Source of the DNA: Gaeumannomyces sp. JS-464
Lineage: Eukaryota; Ascomycota; Sordariomycetes; Magnaporthales; Magnaporthaceae
DNA: 64,000 bases
Assembly (NCBI GenBank): GCA_002197995.1
Contig: NGZR01000001.1
Coordinates: 9,362,001-9,426,000, forward strand
Direction: 5' to 3'
Part shown: positions 11,863 through 23,333 of the stretch, piece after piece
Layout of the letters: each line of letters begins with the position of its first letter
Numbering within the stretch: position 1 is the first letter of the stretch
Made by a program: the position numbers and the translations under genes
The notes under the pieces: model-generated
Databases searched by the model: none
What the model was told of the DNA's origin: nothing
What the model saw: the letters and a program-made list of their open reading frames with translations, nothing else

Positions 11863-11883
11863 AAAAAAAAAAAAAAAAAAAAA
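11863..11883. repeat. Homopolymer A tract (21 A)
   Basis: A pure A run lies in the upstream region of the acetyltransferase gene. Confidence 0.8.
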
Positions 11884-12149
11884 GTGACAAAAACGCACAC
11901 AAAGCACATTTCATTCCAAGAGATAAAGCAAACAACTCAGGTTTGTCATCGGATACGCCGGCAGTGTTGTGACCATTACCAAATCTCTGAGACGACGGCG
12001 AGCTATGTGATACTTACCTGACGGCTCGCTGCGCCTTTGCGCCGTGTCTTCACCGCCTGACCTCCACGATGGCATAGTTGACTTTATCCTACCGACATGT
12101 GCGTGTAGGTTGCTAAGTCGAGCAGGATAACCAAACATCAGCAATAGCC
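11884..12149. other. Divergent intergenic region
   Basis: Lies between the acetyltransferase gene (-) and the small hypothetical gene (+), and presumably contains promoters for both. No clear motif is seen. Confidence 0.35.
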
Positions 12150-12739
12150 ATGGCGGGTCAAATGCCCAATCACCCTAATTTGTCGTTCCTGAACGAGGAG
12201 CTCACTGGCCTCACTGTAAGCACTTGTATGTGCCTAGGAGGACGGCATCATCAAACGTCAGCTGACAGAGCTCCTTTTGCAACAGCTCGCTGGACGGAAT
12301 ATTGCCTGCCACCCTCGTTGCCACTGCAAGAATCCAAAGTCCTACTGCGGCTGGCCGGCCCTGCGCGCGTACCGCAACGACGACAGCCCCATCTTTCGGT
12401 GCGACGGCGGCAACAGCAGCAACAACAGCAACAACAGCAATGGTATCACCCAGCTGTTGCGTAACGTCGCCCAGACCGCGCCGCAGACTGACGACCAGCT
12501 CGTCGTCAGCTCGTTCGAGGGCCAATCGGCCAGGGAGCTTCGCGGGAACCCGGCGTCGCCTGGGGCCGGACTTTGTGTCCAGAAAGGAGGGCGTGTTCTG
12601 CGACATGGCTGCCCGCCCAGTCCTGACGCTTTGTGAGGAGTATGATGGTGCCGAGCAGTGCTTCCTGCTCGAGGCAGCCTTCGCCAGCCCCGCGTTCGCG
12701 TCGGATCGAGCGTCGCGGGTGAACGGGAAGACTTACTAG
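12150..12739 (+). CDS. Conserved-looking fungal hypothetical protein, cysteine-containing, one frameshift
   Basis: Exon 1 (12150-12215) encodes MAGQMPNHPNLSFLNEELTG.. and a 46-bp intron (GTAAGC..GTCAG) leads to exon 2 at 12262. Exon 2 has a cysteine cluster (NIACHPRCHCKNPKSYCGW) and a Ser/Asn stretch from a CAG/AAC simple repeat near 12410-12440. The C-terminal part (GPDFVSRKEGVFCDM.., LCEEYDGAEQCF..) lies one frame over, with the shift somewhere around 12540-12560, and ends at 12739. From memory, similar ends (GPDFV..FCDM..PLC..) occur in fungal proteins of unknown function, often secreted, but no signal peptide is visible here. I cannot assign a function. A second intron instead of an indel is possible but no good splice sites were found. 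Confidence 0.5.
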
Positions 12740-13617
12740 GCCGTCGCCCAGTGGTGATTAATTGCGGACCTGGGTACAAATTTGCTGACTGGACTCGAGA
12801 TCTCGGATCGTTTTTACGGGGGAGCGTAGGGCGTGGGGAGACGCGCGCCCAAACACCTTATTTACCGGGCCAAAGGCGACAAAGAGGAGGAAGGGCTAAG
12901 TTTGGACATTGGCTTCGTTTGTATATTAGGATGGTATGATAGCCTGTCAATTTTGTTCTCTTTGGAACGATTACTTTTTGCCAAAGCATCGTAGCGCATC
13001 GCCAGGTTATGGATTTTTTCCTCAAGTCGTCGCGGGTTTAATAGTTCACAATTCTCGAGCTTGCGGGTTGCCAGATCCAGACATTCCGGCATCTTTTGAC
13101 AGCAGAGGCGGGCGGTCGGCGCTGCCACCGTGACGGTAGCATCGTCGTCGACGCTACGCCAACGCACGAGCACGCGCCGTGGTACGCCAGTAGGGAGAGC
13201 GCCGTTGCCACTCGGTTCGGACGCAAACGACCTCCTGGGCGGCGCCTGTTAGACATTCCGGCCTACCAAGGTGGCGGCGCATCTGTACTGCGGAGAGAAG
13301 TGGGGTATATGGAAGAAATCGCAGGGAGGCGGCCGGGTCGGCGGGAGACTGTGTGCCATGGGCGCCCGGTACGAACAGCGAAGAAAAGGAGCCGTCGGCG
13401 GCCTCCTAAATACCGGCATAAAACACATCGCCGTGACAGTTACGGCGTCGAAGTTCACATGGTGTGGGTCGTCGTCGGGACTGGGCCGCGCAACCCGCCG
13501 TCGATGCACTCGTCGTTCAGGTGGTTCTTTTTCTAGACTCAATGAACAGATGGTTGAAAAAATCAAAACATGCTAGATACCCAAAGCACAGAAAGAGACA
13601 AGGACTATCCTCTGGCC
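12740..13617. other. Intergenic, no gene recognised
   Basis: Convergent space between the hypothetical gene (+) and the TRK gene (-). A 146-codon plus-strand ORF at 13096-13536 is Arg-rich with no domain and reads as a chance ORF. Confidence 0.4.
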
Positions 13618-16136
13618 TCAAATATCGACACTGGCCCTGCGACTGACCGAGAAGCTCATGCTCCTGCGGATCCGGTGGTCCTCCTCCTCCTCCGCGTGCA
13701 GCTGCTCCCCGGCAACCTGACGGCCCGGTCCAGCGCGACCGGCAAGCCCCTGTGACGGCCCCGGAGCATGACGAGGCAAAGCACGAGCTTGCTCCCCGGC
13801 TGCCAGCCGCCGCTAAAGCTGAAACTGTCGAAAGGCACGCCGACGCTGATGCCCACGCACCCGTAGGCGGATACGATTTCGAAGATGACGTTGAAAACGG
13901 ACCACGAAACCGGGTCCCCAAGGAAGTGCGACGTTTCGATGGTTGAGATTACGAGCACCGCTAGCACCAGCCACCAGATGTCGTGCGCCAGTTGTCCGTG
14001 GATTTGCTGCGAGATGAAGCTGATGCGCGACGGCCCCGCCGCAGTGGCCGCCGTCGCCGCACCGGGGGTTGCGGCCGCTGTCCCCTGCCCCCTTCGCCCG
14101 CTGGCCAAGCGCCCGGCCACGCGCCCACGCCGTGCCAGGGAGTGAACGTCCGCCGCAGCGCGTGCCCCACGTCAAGCCCCGGGCGACTCTTGCCCCGAGC
14201 AATGCTGGGTGTTGCGCCTTGGACGAAGAGAGGCTCGCCAAAGCCGGGCCAGGCAGGCCCCGCTTCGGGGTCCGCGAGGGCGGTCTCGTCGCCTGCGTAG
14301 ATACCCAGACTCCGCTCCTCGTACACGTTTGAGTGTCGCATTGTGATCACTACAGGGTAGACGGAGACTTTTGGCGATGATCGCCATGTTAGCCAGCTTT
14401 CCGTCCTCAGCGGTAAGGAGTAGAGGGACGGAGTCCCAGTGCGTTGACTCACTGTACATCATGATCACGTATAACACCTGCAGGCCGATATACAACTTGC
14501 CCGGAGGCACGACGTAAAAGCCGCCCGAGCGAACAGCCAGCGCCTGGAAAAGGCCGTCGAGAACCCTCGGGCCTATAGGGATGCTTTCGATGACTGGATT
14601 CCCAAAATTTAAAAGCTCGAAAGCAACCCAATCGACCGAGTTTAACAGGATGACCATAAAAAGCAGCCACCAGGTAGGGCCGGAAGGGAAAAGGTTGGTG
14701 TAAACGCGGCGCGGGTATTTAAGAATAAACTCCAACGTCGCTTTAAGCTCAACGCATTCGTTTTCGTTCGTTGCCCGCCTAAGCAGCCAAAGCACGCTCC
14801 AAATAATTAGCCGCAAAAAGATCGGGTATGCTGTATTCCCGGCCAAAATTAAAAGGCCCATCGCGATGAGGATAAAATAGGCCTGCTGAAAGGGGATCAT
14901 ATTGGCGTCGAGCAGCGACATGCCTGAATTGTTAAAGGCCGAAACGCCGTTAAATACTCCAAGCCACCACGGCTTGATGCCGTTCGCGCTAGCGGTATTG
15001 GGCATATTGTTATTAATCCAAGCGCCGAGCGCGAGGCACCCAAGGAGCTGCCACATGACAAAGTAGACGGGCACGATTACAGCCAGCACTTTGAGGGCGC
15101 GGTACTCGCAGCCGCCGAGCTGGTCGCGCTCATCGCTACTAAGGTCGTGGAACTGGCCGTTACGGCGGGCGGGCGTGTTGTCTAGGAACTCTCGCAGGCT
15201 CCTGGGTTGGGCGCTGCTTTTTTCCGACTGCGGGGGGCCCGTGGCCGTCCTGGGAACGGGTCTCCTCCGCAAGGGCGCATCGCGTACGCCGTCGGCGAAC
15301 ACTATCCGCCCACCCTCGGGGTTCCGAGGTGACGCTGCGTCGGAAGGATCGAATGCGGGACTCCCCGGTGCAGGCAGAGGCGTCACCACGTCGTCGGGGT
15401 CTTCTCCAGCCTCGGCGGTAGGCGTGGCCACGCCCGCGGATGCTCCCGCCGTGGACACGGCCTCGGCCGGGCCGCCGGGAGGAGCCGTCTCGGCCGGGGG
15501 CACGACCGCAGAAACGGAATCTCTGCTTGCGCGCTTCGGAGTCGGCTCCCGAGTGATGGGTGGTGATGACGGCCCGGGTCCTTCATTTGCCGTGATGCCC
15601 AGGCCGTTCGGGCGTTTGCTTGGACCTCCCGGAGGCTGGAGCAGGTCCCCAAAGCTCGGAGGCGGCACGCCAGAGCGAGCCGAGCGGGGTCTGGACATGA
15701 TGCGACGCAGGACGAGGCCAGGAGACGCGGCGCCGAGTGCCCTCTTGGCGCGGGCGGCCTTGACAATGTCGTCGAAGCGCTTTTCAAACGCATGCTTGCG
15801 CGCCAGCACCGTCCAGATCGAGACCCAGATGGAGCTGCCGAGTACGATGAGGACGAACAGTATGACCTGCTGCCAAGTGTTGAGCTGGCTTAGGTTGACC
15901 GTATTCAGCCCGGCCTCGGTCATGGCCGAGATGACGAGGTAGAGGCTGTCGACATAGCTGACCTGGAAATTCTCGCTGGACGAGCCCCAGAAGATGACGG
16001 AGGTGATGAGACAGACGCCCACAAAGTAGGCATAGTGACAGGTGATGAATGTGAGGGGAGGTAATAGGCGCTTGGCGCGACCTAGGATTTTGGAAGCCGC
16101 GCCGTCGTGGCTGGTGAAGCCATGCCGAATGCGCAT
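13618..16136 (-). CDS. trk: TRK-type potassium transporter (frameshifts near the C-terminus)
   Basis: The ATG at 16136 begins a long exon encoding the TrkH/TRK fold of the plasma membrane, which imports K+. The four selectivity-filter loops are visible in order: SAMTEAGLNTVNLSQ, GVSAFNNSGMSLLDANM, ALAVRSGGFYVVPPG and VSAYGCVGISVGVPFD. Between the first and second repeats is a ~190-residue Pro/Ser-rich cytosolic loop, as usual for fungal TRK. An 85-bp intron (14452-14368, GTGAGT..AAAAG) restores MMYI/SVYPVVITMRHSNVYEE. A one-base shift occurs between ~14050 and 14200 in a GC-rich cytosolic linker. A second, at a CCCC run (13707-13710; GGGG in sense), moves the well-conserved tail MLRGRHRGLPVALDRAV out of frame before the acidic end that would stop at 13618. 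The conserved sequence on both sides argues for a real gene with missed homopolymer bases. Confidence 0.9.
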
Positions 16137-17756
16137 AATTTAACACGCAAAAAAGGAAAAGAAAGGTTACTGGGGCTCCTTCGGCAAAAATCCAGGCCGT
16201 CAATTGAGGCCAGATCTGTTGTTTTACGCGGCACAAGGTCGGGACAAGCCGCAAAACCCACAAAGTGCTCGGTTAGCGATCGAAACGCTTAGGTGGAGAG
16301 AAAAAAAAAAAAACACAACCACAGGACGAGAAGGGGACCAGGTGAGGCTGGGAGAAAATTAGCGCAACAAATTTTGCGACCCCTGTGTGGCGCAGCCCAG
16401 CAGCCCCCTCCCTCGGATTCGTCCTCCGTCGCATCGCATTTAGCACACGCTTGAGATTACGGACAACCAACGACGCCCGTCCGCACGTGCATCGCGTCTT
16501 GGAGCTCTCAACTTGTTTGCGAAACAATGCAGATGCTACTAAATAAACCTGGATATCTGCCGCGGGGGTTGCGCAGCCGGCCGCCTTTTAACCCGTTTGT
16601 CGAAGAAAGAAAAACCTCGGTCAGCCGAAAAAGGCTAGGCCGAAGTCTACTCAAATCCCCCATTTCGGGTTCCCGACATGGCGTGGCAGACGTGGAGGGC
16701 GGAGGCGAGTCATTACCCCGGTCTACCATTTCAGCTTTCCACCTACCAAGGCGGCTGCCTCCCGTCGGGTTGACGAAAAACCCGGGGCTCCCACGGGAGG
16801 AACCGTGTCTCCGCGGGGCTGCGCCGCCGACGGTCTTTTGTCTCATAAACGCAAGAAAGAAAATTCTGTCGCGGTTTTAATGTTGTTCACATCCATCTAT
16901 TGGTGCAAACATGCAGCATCCTGAACAGATATGCCCCCGGCTCATTTGGTTTGGCCCTCGCTCGCTGTCCGTTCCAGTTGGCAGGACCCTGCCATCTGGC
17001 GTAAACGCACTGACAGGAACCCATCTACCATTGATATTGCACGGAGTGGACAACTACGAGAAGAGGAGGTAGCAGGGAGAAAACTTGCGTGGCTCGCAAC
17101 GCGTGGCTCGCATTACCCCCTAGACCCAAGAACCCGGAAACACGAGGCTGAATGAGTCGAGGCAAATTGGCCAATTGGTGGGAAAATCGCATCGCGTCTG
17201 GATCACATCGAAAAGGGCCCATGGAAGCCTCGAGGCTTAACGTTAAAAAACATCCCACTTCTGGCGAGCACGTCTCCCTGTCCTCGCCGCCGGCCGGCGT
17301 ACGCCGCGACCCGGCCCGCGGGAACTAACACAACCGTCTTCCTAGGTGCGCCAGACGCGATACTAACTACCGCTGACAGTCTTTATTATGCATTTCAAGC
17401 ATGGTCCCCACCGCCTGTGCCGGGCAAGGCTTGCTTTCGCTCTCGCGTCTTGGTCCCCTCCTTAATTATCCACCAAAGAAGAGGCCGATAAGCACGGGTG
17501 GCACTGCCCGGCCGTTCTGATAAGCTTTCGGGCCGCGAATGGGCGGTGAAGCCGAGGCCGCGGGTTGTCATGGCTCACCAGAAATGGCATTATCAATAAG
17601 ACGAGCTCCGCCGTCGACTTCCTCACTTCACGTCTTCAGAAAAACACAACTCACCAGGACTCACAAGAACCTCCACTCCCACTCGGCCAAAAGCAATCCC
17701 ACGGAAGATCCCTGCCTCGCAGCTCGAATAACTTGCCCCATTCCCCAAGTCCAGAC
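16137..17756. other. Divergent intergenic region (1.6 kb)
   Basis: Upstream of both the TRK gene (-) and the small secreted-protein gene (+). It holds a 12-A tract near 16302 and no ORF with family resemblance. I see no clear regulatory motif. Confidence 0.4.
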
Positions 17757-18213
17757 ATGATGGCGCGAACTCTCAACCTCATCTGCCTCGGCCTCGTCGC
17801 CGCCCTCTTGGGCAGCCCCGTGCTGGCCGACAAGCCTTGCGACAGGGGCGGTCTCCTGGCGCCCCAGTACACCAACCCCCACTGCAAGACCGCAGGGCGC
17901 GACTGCTGCCTCAATCGGGGCGGCTGCGGCAGCTATTCCTTCGGCTCCTGCAGCGTGAGTACAAAAACCTAAACCTCGTTTGAGCTTCTGTTGTGTGCAG
18001 GACAAAGAATGAAGTGGGAGAGAGGGTTTGGTTGATTTCGTTGTGAAAAAACACATGCTGACGTTTTAACGTGGCGCTCCGATAGGACGGGTCAATCTGC
18101 TACGTAAGTTCTCTTCTAGCCATGGGCTCACTTCTTCCCCGCCAGGTCCCTCACCCCGGTTTGATATAACAATGACGCAGGAACTGACCTTGCTTTTACA
18201 GTGTGACAAATAA
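17757..18213 (+). CDS. Small secreted cysteine-rich protein (75 aa, three exons)
   Basis: Exons 17757-17954, 18086-18103 and 18202-18213 are separated by introns of 131 bp (GTGAGT..GATAG) and 98 bp (GTAAGT..TTACAG). Both junctions fall between codons and the final exon is only TGT GAC AAA TAA. The product begins with a signal peptide (LNLICLGLVAALLGSPVLA) and has a mature part of about 50 residues with eight cysteines, including the pair DCC and the end ..GSICYCDK. Eight cysteines in a small secreted protein suggest four disulfides, as in fungal effectors, antimicrobial peptides or wall-active proteins, but I recognise no specific family. The second ATG codon directly follows the first. The 18-nt internal exon and 12-nt terminal exon would be missed by most gene finders; they are supported by exact phase and by two added cysteines. 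Confidence 0.65.
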
Positions 18214-19373
18214 GCAGAATCCTCGCGCGGCTGCTAGTGCTTCCTATCGGGGAAAGAAACCGGGGGAAAATGGCGAGGTTGTTCAGGATGGGAGCGACGG
18301 TTCTGAGGCGATTCGGTTTGGTGTCCTGTATCATGTCGACAGAGTAAACAGGTTTCCTTAAACCAAGATCACGGATACGACTGGCGCCGCAAAGCTCTGT
18401 ACCGGCGCGGCGCTTCTCAATGCCAACAAATACAGCTCGCTCGCTAGGCTCCCTGCGTCGTTGTGGATCCAGAAACAAAAACGGTCAAGGAAAGACGCGA
18501 CCAGAATGCATCGTAGGAGGTAGGGAGGGTTGGTCCGGTGTGCCCCTAGGGGAGCTTCCATTGGACAAGCCGGCGTTGGGGCTGGGGACAAACAAGTCGC
18601 AGATGGTTGTTCTCTTGTCGCAAAACCCTTACATCGATGACCTTCCTCAAGCAAAGACTCTCACCCTCCACGCCTCTTCAAGACTCCCGATAGTAGCAGG
18701 CGACATGGGCTTGTTTGCGCACGCTCGGCTTCCAGTTAGGTCTGTACTCAACGCATTTTCCTGTCGCCAGGTTTCGTGACGTGGTTGCCAGACGCGTCTC
18801 GGAGCCGCGGAGGAAGCGATTAGCGGGACGTCGAGGTGGGACCAATGTGCAGTGGCGTGGCTTCCTCGACAGGGGGGCGACCCAGCCCCCACATCCCGAT
18901 ACTGCGGAGGAGAACCGCGATGCCGTGAGCTCCAGGGATGGGTCTCGGCTGTTCCGTCTCCCCACCTCTTGGCATTCGGGGTCGGGAGGCTACAGCTAGC
19001 ATTTGGCGCAAAGTGAAGCAAGCTTTCTCCAACGTGCTTTTTTCATGGGCGCCCGGGACCCCGCTGCGTTTGGAATGACGCCACTCCTGCCACTTGTTCG
19101 GCTCACGCTCCATCACACGCAGCGACCGGCGTGATGAAGAGCGGATCCAGAATACGCGTACATAGGGGTATGCCAACACCGTCGGGCTAGGGTGTACGAG
19201 CAAGGGTGCGGTCTAGTCGTAATAAGAAAAAAAAACGTGGCGCAACCGTTTTTGTTCATATTTTCTTATCCAATATTGCCGTGGGCCGGCGCGAGCGGGC
19301 GGTGTCGGGGAAGTAGCGGGGACCTTTGCGTGCGCCTACACGGGTGCCATGCAGAAGTTCTGGATGATGGTGG

Positions 19374-19377
<4 letters not shown>
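18214..19377. other. Intergenic, no gene recognised
   Basis: About 1.2 kb between the secreted-protein gene and the GH36 gene. Only short ORFs without recognisable features are present. Confidence 0.4.

Positions 19378-19415
<38 letters not shown>
19378..19415. repeat. Poly-G tract (38 G)
   Basis: An uninterrupted run of 38 G on the plus strand lies 80 bp beyond the stop codon of the GH36 gene. It could form G-quadruplexes. Its true length cannot be trusted from a consensus sequence. Confidence 0.85.
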
Positions 19416-19497
19416 CGCTGCTGGTCTTGGGCCGTCTTGCTCGCGGCAGGGGCATCGCTGTCTCTGTCTCTCCTCATCACGTTGCCGACTTTTCAGC

Positions 19498-21688
19498 TTA
19501 ATTTGACCCCCGGACCTCCTCGTCGGGTTGTGTCTCGAGCAGCACCACCTGGCCGTGGAACTCGGAGCAGCCGACGACAGAGATGCTGTCGTGCCCGAGA
19601 GTCACGGCTGGCGTTTCCGCGAGGCTCCCGACGATGCGCCATCCACCGCTCCCCGGCGGCTGAAGCTGAACCAGCACGAAGCCGGGCGCGCCCTCGAAGG
19701 TGTGTATCACAACGAGCACCCGCCGGCCCGCGCTCCGCACCACGGCCTGCCACCCCCGCGGGTGCCTCCAGCTGGCTCCCACCTCGCCGACCACGCGGCT
19801 GGTGCCGTCCCTGATGACGGGCGCGCAGCGCTCATAAAGCGTCGTCGCGGCGCGGACGAAACCCAGCTGTCCCTCGTCCATGTCCAGCACGTCGCCCGAC
19901 AGGCACATGCGGCCCAGGAACGCCGCCGCGAGGCTGTACGCCATGCGCCGCCGCGTGTCTTCCGCGCGCAGCACCGCCCATACCTGGAGCTGCCGCGGCA
20001 GCACGAGCCGGTGCAGCGCGGCCGCGACCAGGGGCAGCTCGTCGACCTCGTGCGCGTCCGAGGCGCTGCTCATGGAGCATCGCTGCAGCAGCGACGCCTC
20101 CATGCGGTGGCCGCCCGCGGAGCAGATCTCGACCACCAGCCCGGGGAGCTCCGCCGCGACGCGGTCGAGCAGCGCGTGCGTGCCCTCGCCGTGCCGCCGG
20201 AGGCCCTCCCCCAGCCCGTCCGGGTGGTCCACTCCGATGCCGAGCGTCTCGCTGTAGTCGACCTTTAGGTAGCCGAAGCCCGCGTCCCTCAGCAGCTTGA
20301 TCATGCGCTCGTCCAGGTACTCGGTGACGAACGGGTCGTGCAGGTCCCACCCCCTGCGGTTCTCCATGGTCGAGGGCTGGCCGCCCCTCGTGAGGAGGTG
20401 GGTTGTCTTGTGGAACGCAGCCGAGTTCCTCGAGACGTGCTCCGGCTCCATCCACAGTCCGGGGATCAGACCGCGCTCTCGGATGGCGGCGGCCGTCGCC
20501 GCGAGCCCGCCCGGGAACCTCTCCGGGTCCGCCTCCCAGTCCCCAAACGAGGTGGACCAGTGGGCGCCGCCGCCCATTGGCATGTACCACCCGGCGTCGA
20601 TGACCAGGTATCGCACTCCCAGCGGCGCGATCTCGTCGGCGATCGACACCAGCTGCTGGTGCGTCGGCGACCCCCAGCTCGTGCAGTAGTCGCAGAACAC
20701 GATGGGGAGGCCGTGCTCGACATCCGGCTTGGCTTCCACCGCGGGCACGTCGACGCTCAGCAGCCTGTCGCACGCCTCGTTCACGGATCCTGCGACGCAC
20801 GTCAGCCAAGCCGTCGGTGCGGCGAATTCCTCCCCGGGCAGGACGGTCTTGGTCCAGTGACCAAACTCGCGATCCGCCAGGCCGCCCGAGAGTATCAGGT
20901 CATCATGTCGACGCCCGACCTCGAGCTGCCAGCTCGTCGGGCAGGCGAGGCGCGCGCCCCAGGTCACCCCCGCCTCCGTGTCCTCCACCAGCGCGGTCGG
21001 GAACCAGCCGCGCACGGGCATGGAGCCGACCTGGCCGAACCGCTCCGACAGCTTGATCCCACCCGCCCAGGACCGCTCCAGATGCAGCTGCTCGACCGAG
21101 TCCGTCACCAGGCGGCCCTCGGCCGACCAGGCCGACCGGAAGCGGTGCACGACGAGCCGGCCGGCGCGTCGGCTGGCGCGAAAGGGGTGATGCCGCTGAG
21201 CGAGAACGAGCTGAGCAGCTCGAGCTTGACCGGCTTGTCGGAGCCGTTGGCGAACCTCGTTTTGCTGACAAGCGTCTTCTCCATGTACCCCGACTCCAGG
21301 ACGTGTTCGACGCGCAGCCCTCTGTCGTCCGCCAGCGTAGTCACCACGGCGGTCGGCCCCCGCCTCTCCTGACGCAGCAACCGTAGCCCGTCCGCAGCCG
21401 GCGACCACATCAACGTGCGGCCGGGCCCAAACTGTCCGGCCTGGTCGTCTCCGTCGACCGTGACGTGGACCAAGGGTTCGACGACGATGGCGGCGCGGTC
21501 GGCGTGGCTGGGGTTCCGCACCCAGCTCTCGCCGGCGATGGTGGTGCGCCGCTTGGCCAGCCTGTCTTTGAGCGCCGCGGGTAGAGCCAGAGGCCGACGT
21601 GTCCCGCGTCGTCGGTCGTGTAGCGCGCCGTCGTGTCGCCAAAGTCGAACTCGGACAGGGTCCGAGGCGGGCCGCCCATGGTAGTCAT
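19498..21688 (-). CDS. GH36-type alpha-galactosidase (two frameshifts near the N-terminus)
   Basis: The ATG at 21688 starts MTTMGGPPRTLSEFDFGDTT.., the N-terminal beta-sandwich of family GH36, with no signal peptide. The (beta/alpha)8 catalytic domain is continuous from ~21150 to 19498: FCDYCTSWGSPTHQQL, YLVIDAGWYMPMGGG, GLIPGLWMEPEHVS, FGYLKVDYSE (Asp is the expected nucleophile) and ICSAGGHRMEASLLQRC..SASD (Asp is the likely acid/base). It should hydrolyse alpha-1,6-galactosides such as raffinose or galactomannan side chains. Two single-base losses break the first third, one at a GGG run near 21579-21581 and one in a G/C-rich stretch near 21156-21165; the three frames together cover the expected domain without gaps. 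The lack of a secretion signal fits an intracellular enzyme. The style resembles bacterial GH36 proteins, but transfer is only a guess. Confidence 0.88.
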
Positions 21689-22620
21689 TTTTGATCGTTG
21701 TTTCCGCCCGTTATCCTGCCCCAAATCCGAGGGGTTGCTATTTCTCCATCACTGGGTACCTAGGTCTCTACTCTTCTAAACGTTTTTTTTTTGGCTTCTT
21801 ACCACATTAAATGCGCGAGCGCTCGTTTTCGACTAACCTCGCCCGGCCGGGCACCGGACCAGGATGCCTCGGTAGAGTATGTATGCCTCTCCGGCCACGG
21901 CCCGGAAATTGACCGATGTGCGCTTGGTCTTCACTGGAAGGACGTCTTGCCCACCTCCAGTCCCTGTGCGGTTAAAAGTAGCTGCGGGGGCCGCCAAGCT
22001 CTATCGGCCAAGGACATTGGCCGGGTATTTGCGCTCCTTGGCCCGAATTTCGCCCGGGACCACGAGACGGTTGCTTAAGGTGCTTACTCCCTTACGCAGA
22101 GGAGGTGCGAGCAAAGTGATCATCGCCAGGATGTATTAACGCAACGGGTACTTTTCGTTACCTTTCCCCGCCTATCCTCCCCGACATCGGCACGCAGCAG
22201 TGCCTGCGTGGGGTTAAAAGCACTCGATTGTCTACCAAGAAATAATGTCGGGTACCAAGTAGGCACCTTTCGACATTGGCTACAATCGATCCTTGCAACT
22301 CCCTCGCATCATGGAGCTTCCCTACAGGACCGTTGGATATCTCGTATTTAGCTGAAATGTGAGCCTGTATTACAGATTATAATGCAACAAAGACCGCTGC
22401 CTTTTCGGCCCGACTTACACGGTGAAAAGTTACTTGTAGGTGTAGTATAAGCCGTTCTGCTACAGGTAGGTAGATAGGATATACGAGGTATATATTGATA
22501 TGACCACCGTGTGTCTTGTATGGAACGGCCTTTTTTTTCCAAGCCTCAGCTGCCTGTTGCGAAACTGCATCTTTAAAACCACCCCGATACGTAAAAAAAA
22601 ATACTGTTTCCAGCGTGTTT
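21689..22620. other. Intergenic, no gene recognised
   Basis: Promoter-side region of the GH36 gene and sequence towards the methyltransferase remnant. It is AT-richer after 22300 and has no convincing ORF. Confidence 0.4.
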
Positions 22621-22925
22621 ATGTCTAAGCTCCGGGACGAGTCCCTTGCGGTGTGGGATACTAACGTGGCCTACTGGGATGATGGTACCGGCAGTGAAGG
22701 TAACATTTACTGGTGGCGGCTTCAAGTGCCCTCCTTGGCCTGTTTTACGGCCGCCCTCAGGCCCGGGTTTTCTGTGCTTGATTTTTGCACGGGTAAACGG
22801 CCCGGGCGCCCGCCGGCCGGCCGGCCGCACGCGGCGCCTCGTCCGTGGTCACGACGGACGGCAGCGCCGAGATGCTGGAACGGGCTCGGGCTAGGTGCCG
22901 CGGCGACGACAGCTGTTCCGGGAAG
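22621..22925 (+). pseudogene. Fragment of a class I SAM-dependent methyltransferase
   Basis: From the ATG at 22621, one frame reads ..VWDTNVAYWDDGTGSEGNIYWW.. and then VLDFCTG. This is the start of a fungal methyltransferase with a YWD..GNxYW motif and SAM-binding motif I. The next motif residues (NGPGARR) lie in a second frame after an AAA run near 22793-22796. Motif II (VVTTDGSAEMLERARARC) lies in a third frame from 22845. After about 22925 no methyltransferase sequence remains, so two frameshifts and a missing C-terminal half leave only a ~100-residue remnant. The substrate cannot be guessed. Confidence 0.6.
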
Positions 22926-23089
22926 GCGGCACAGCAAGAGTGCCGGACCGGACGTTGCCGCAGTGAGGAGGGTTTTCGGTGGCGCCCGCGTCCTCTGGAT
23001 CCTTTCCAGGGCCAGGGCCTTGCTGCTCTCGGGCGGGGAGCGGCTATCCCGAAACCGTTTCGACTTTGACGGGGACGGCGACGCCGCGC

Positions 23090-23333
23090 CTAAGTCCGGC
23101 TTAAAGGCGTAGGCGGCGGCGTCGGCGGCCATTGCGGCGACGACCTTCTCGCCGGTGCGGCAGCCCAGGCCGACCCAGAGGAAGGGCTTGTCGGGCCCGT
23201 AGCCGGCCTTCGCGCACTTTGCGCAGGTGGGCAGCCGGCTGCCGCAGCGCAGGCGTCGGCGTCGGCAGGTCCAGCACGAGAGGGGCGCGATGGAGCGGCC
23301 CAGCTCGGACCATGTGCCGTCGGACACGTCCAT
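23090..23333 (-). pseudogene. Fragment of a Zn2Cys6 transcription factor (binuclear cluster lacking the sixth Cys)
   Basis: The ATG at 23333 starts MDVSDGTWSELGRSIAPLSC.., followed by CWTCRRRRLRCGSRLPTCAKC. This has five cysteines of the fungal C-x2-C-x6-C-x6-C-x2-C-x6-C cluster. The loop then reads AKAGYGPDKPFLWVG, where a sixth cysteine should sit before the conserved Gly-Tyr, so about four residues appear deleted. After ~80 residues the frame turns into Ser/Ala/Arg-rich sequence without the usual regulatory domain. It faces the methyltransferase fragment tail to tail. A DNA-binding role is unlikely as written. Confidence 0.5.

Noticed and set aside
13096..13536. 146-codon plus-strand ORF
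   Set aside because: Arg/Pro-rich with no domain, no intron support and no good start context; it reads like chance ORF in GC-rich DNA.
22516..23112. 198-codon ORF as a complete protein
   Set aside because: Only its first part matches a methyltransferase. The rest is a frame-shifted region overlapping the antisense Zn2Cys6 fragment.
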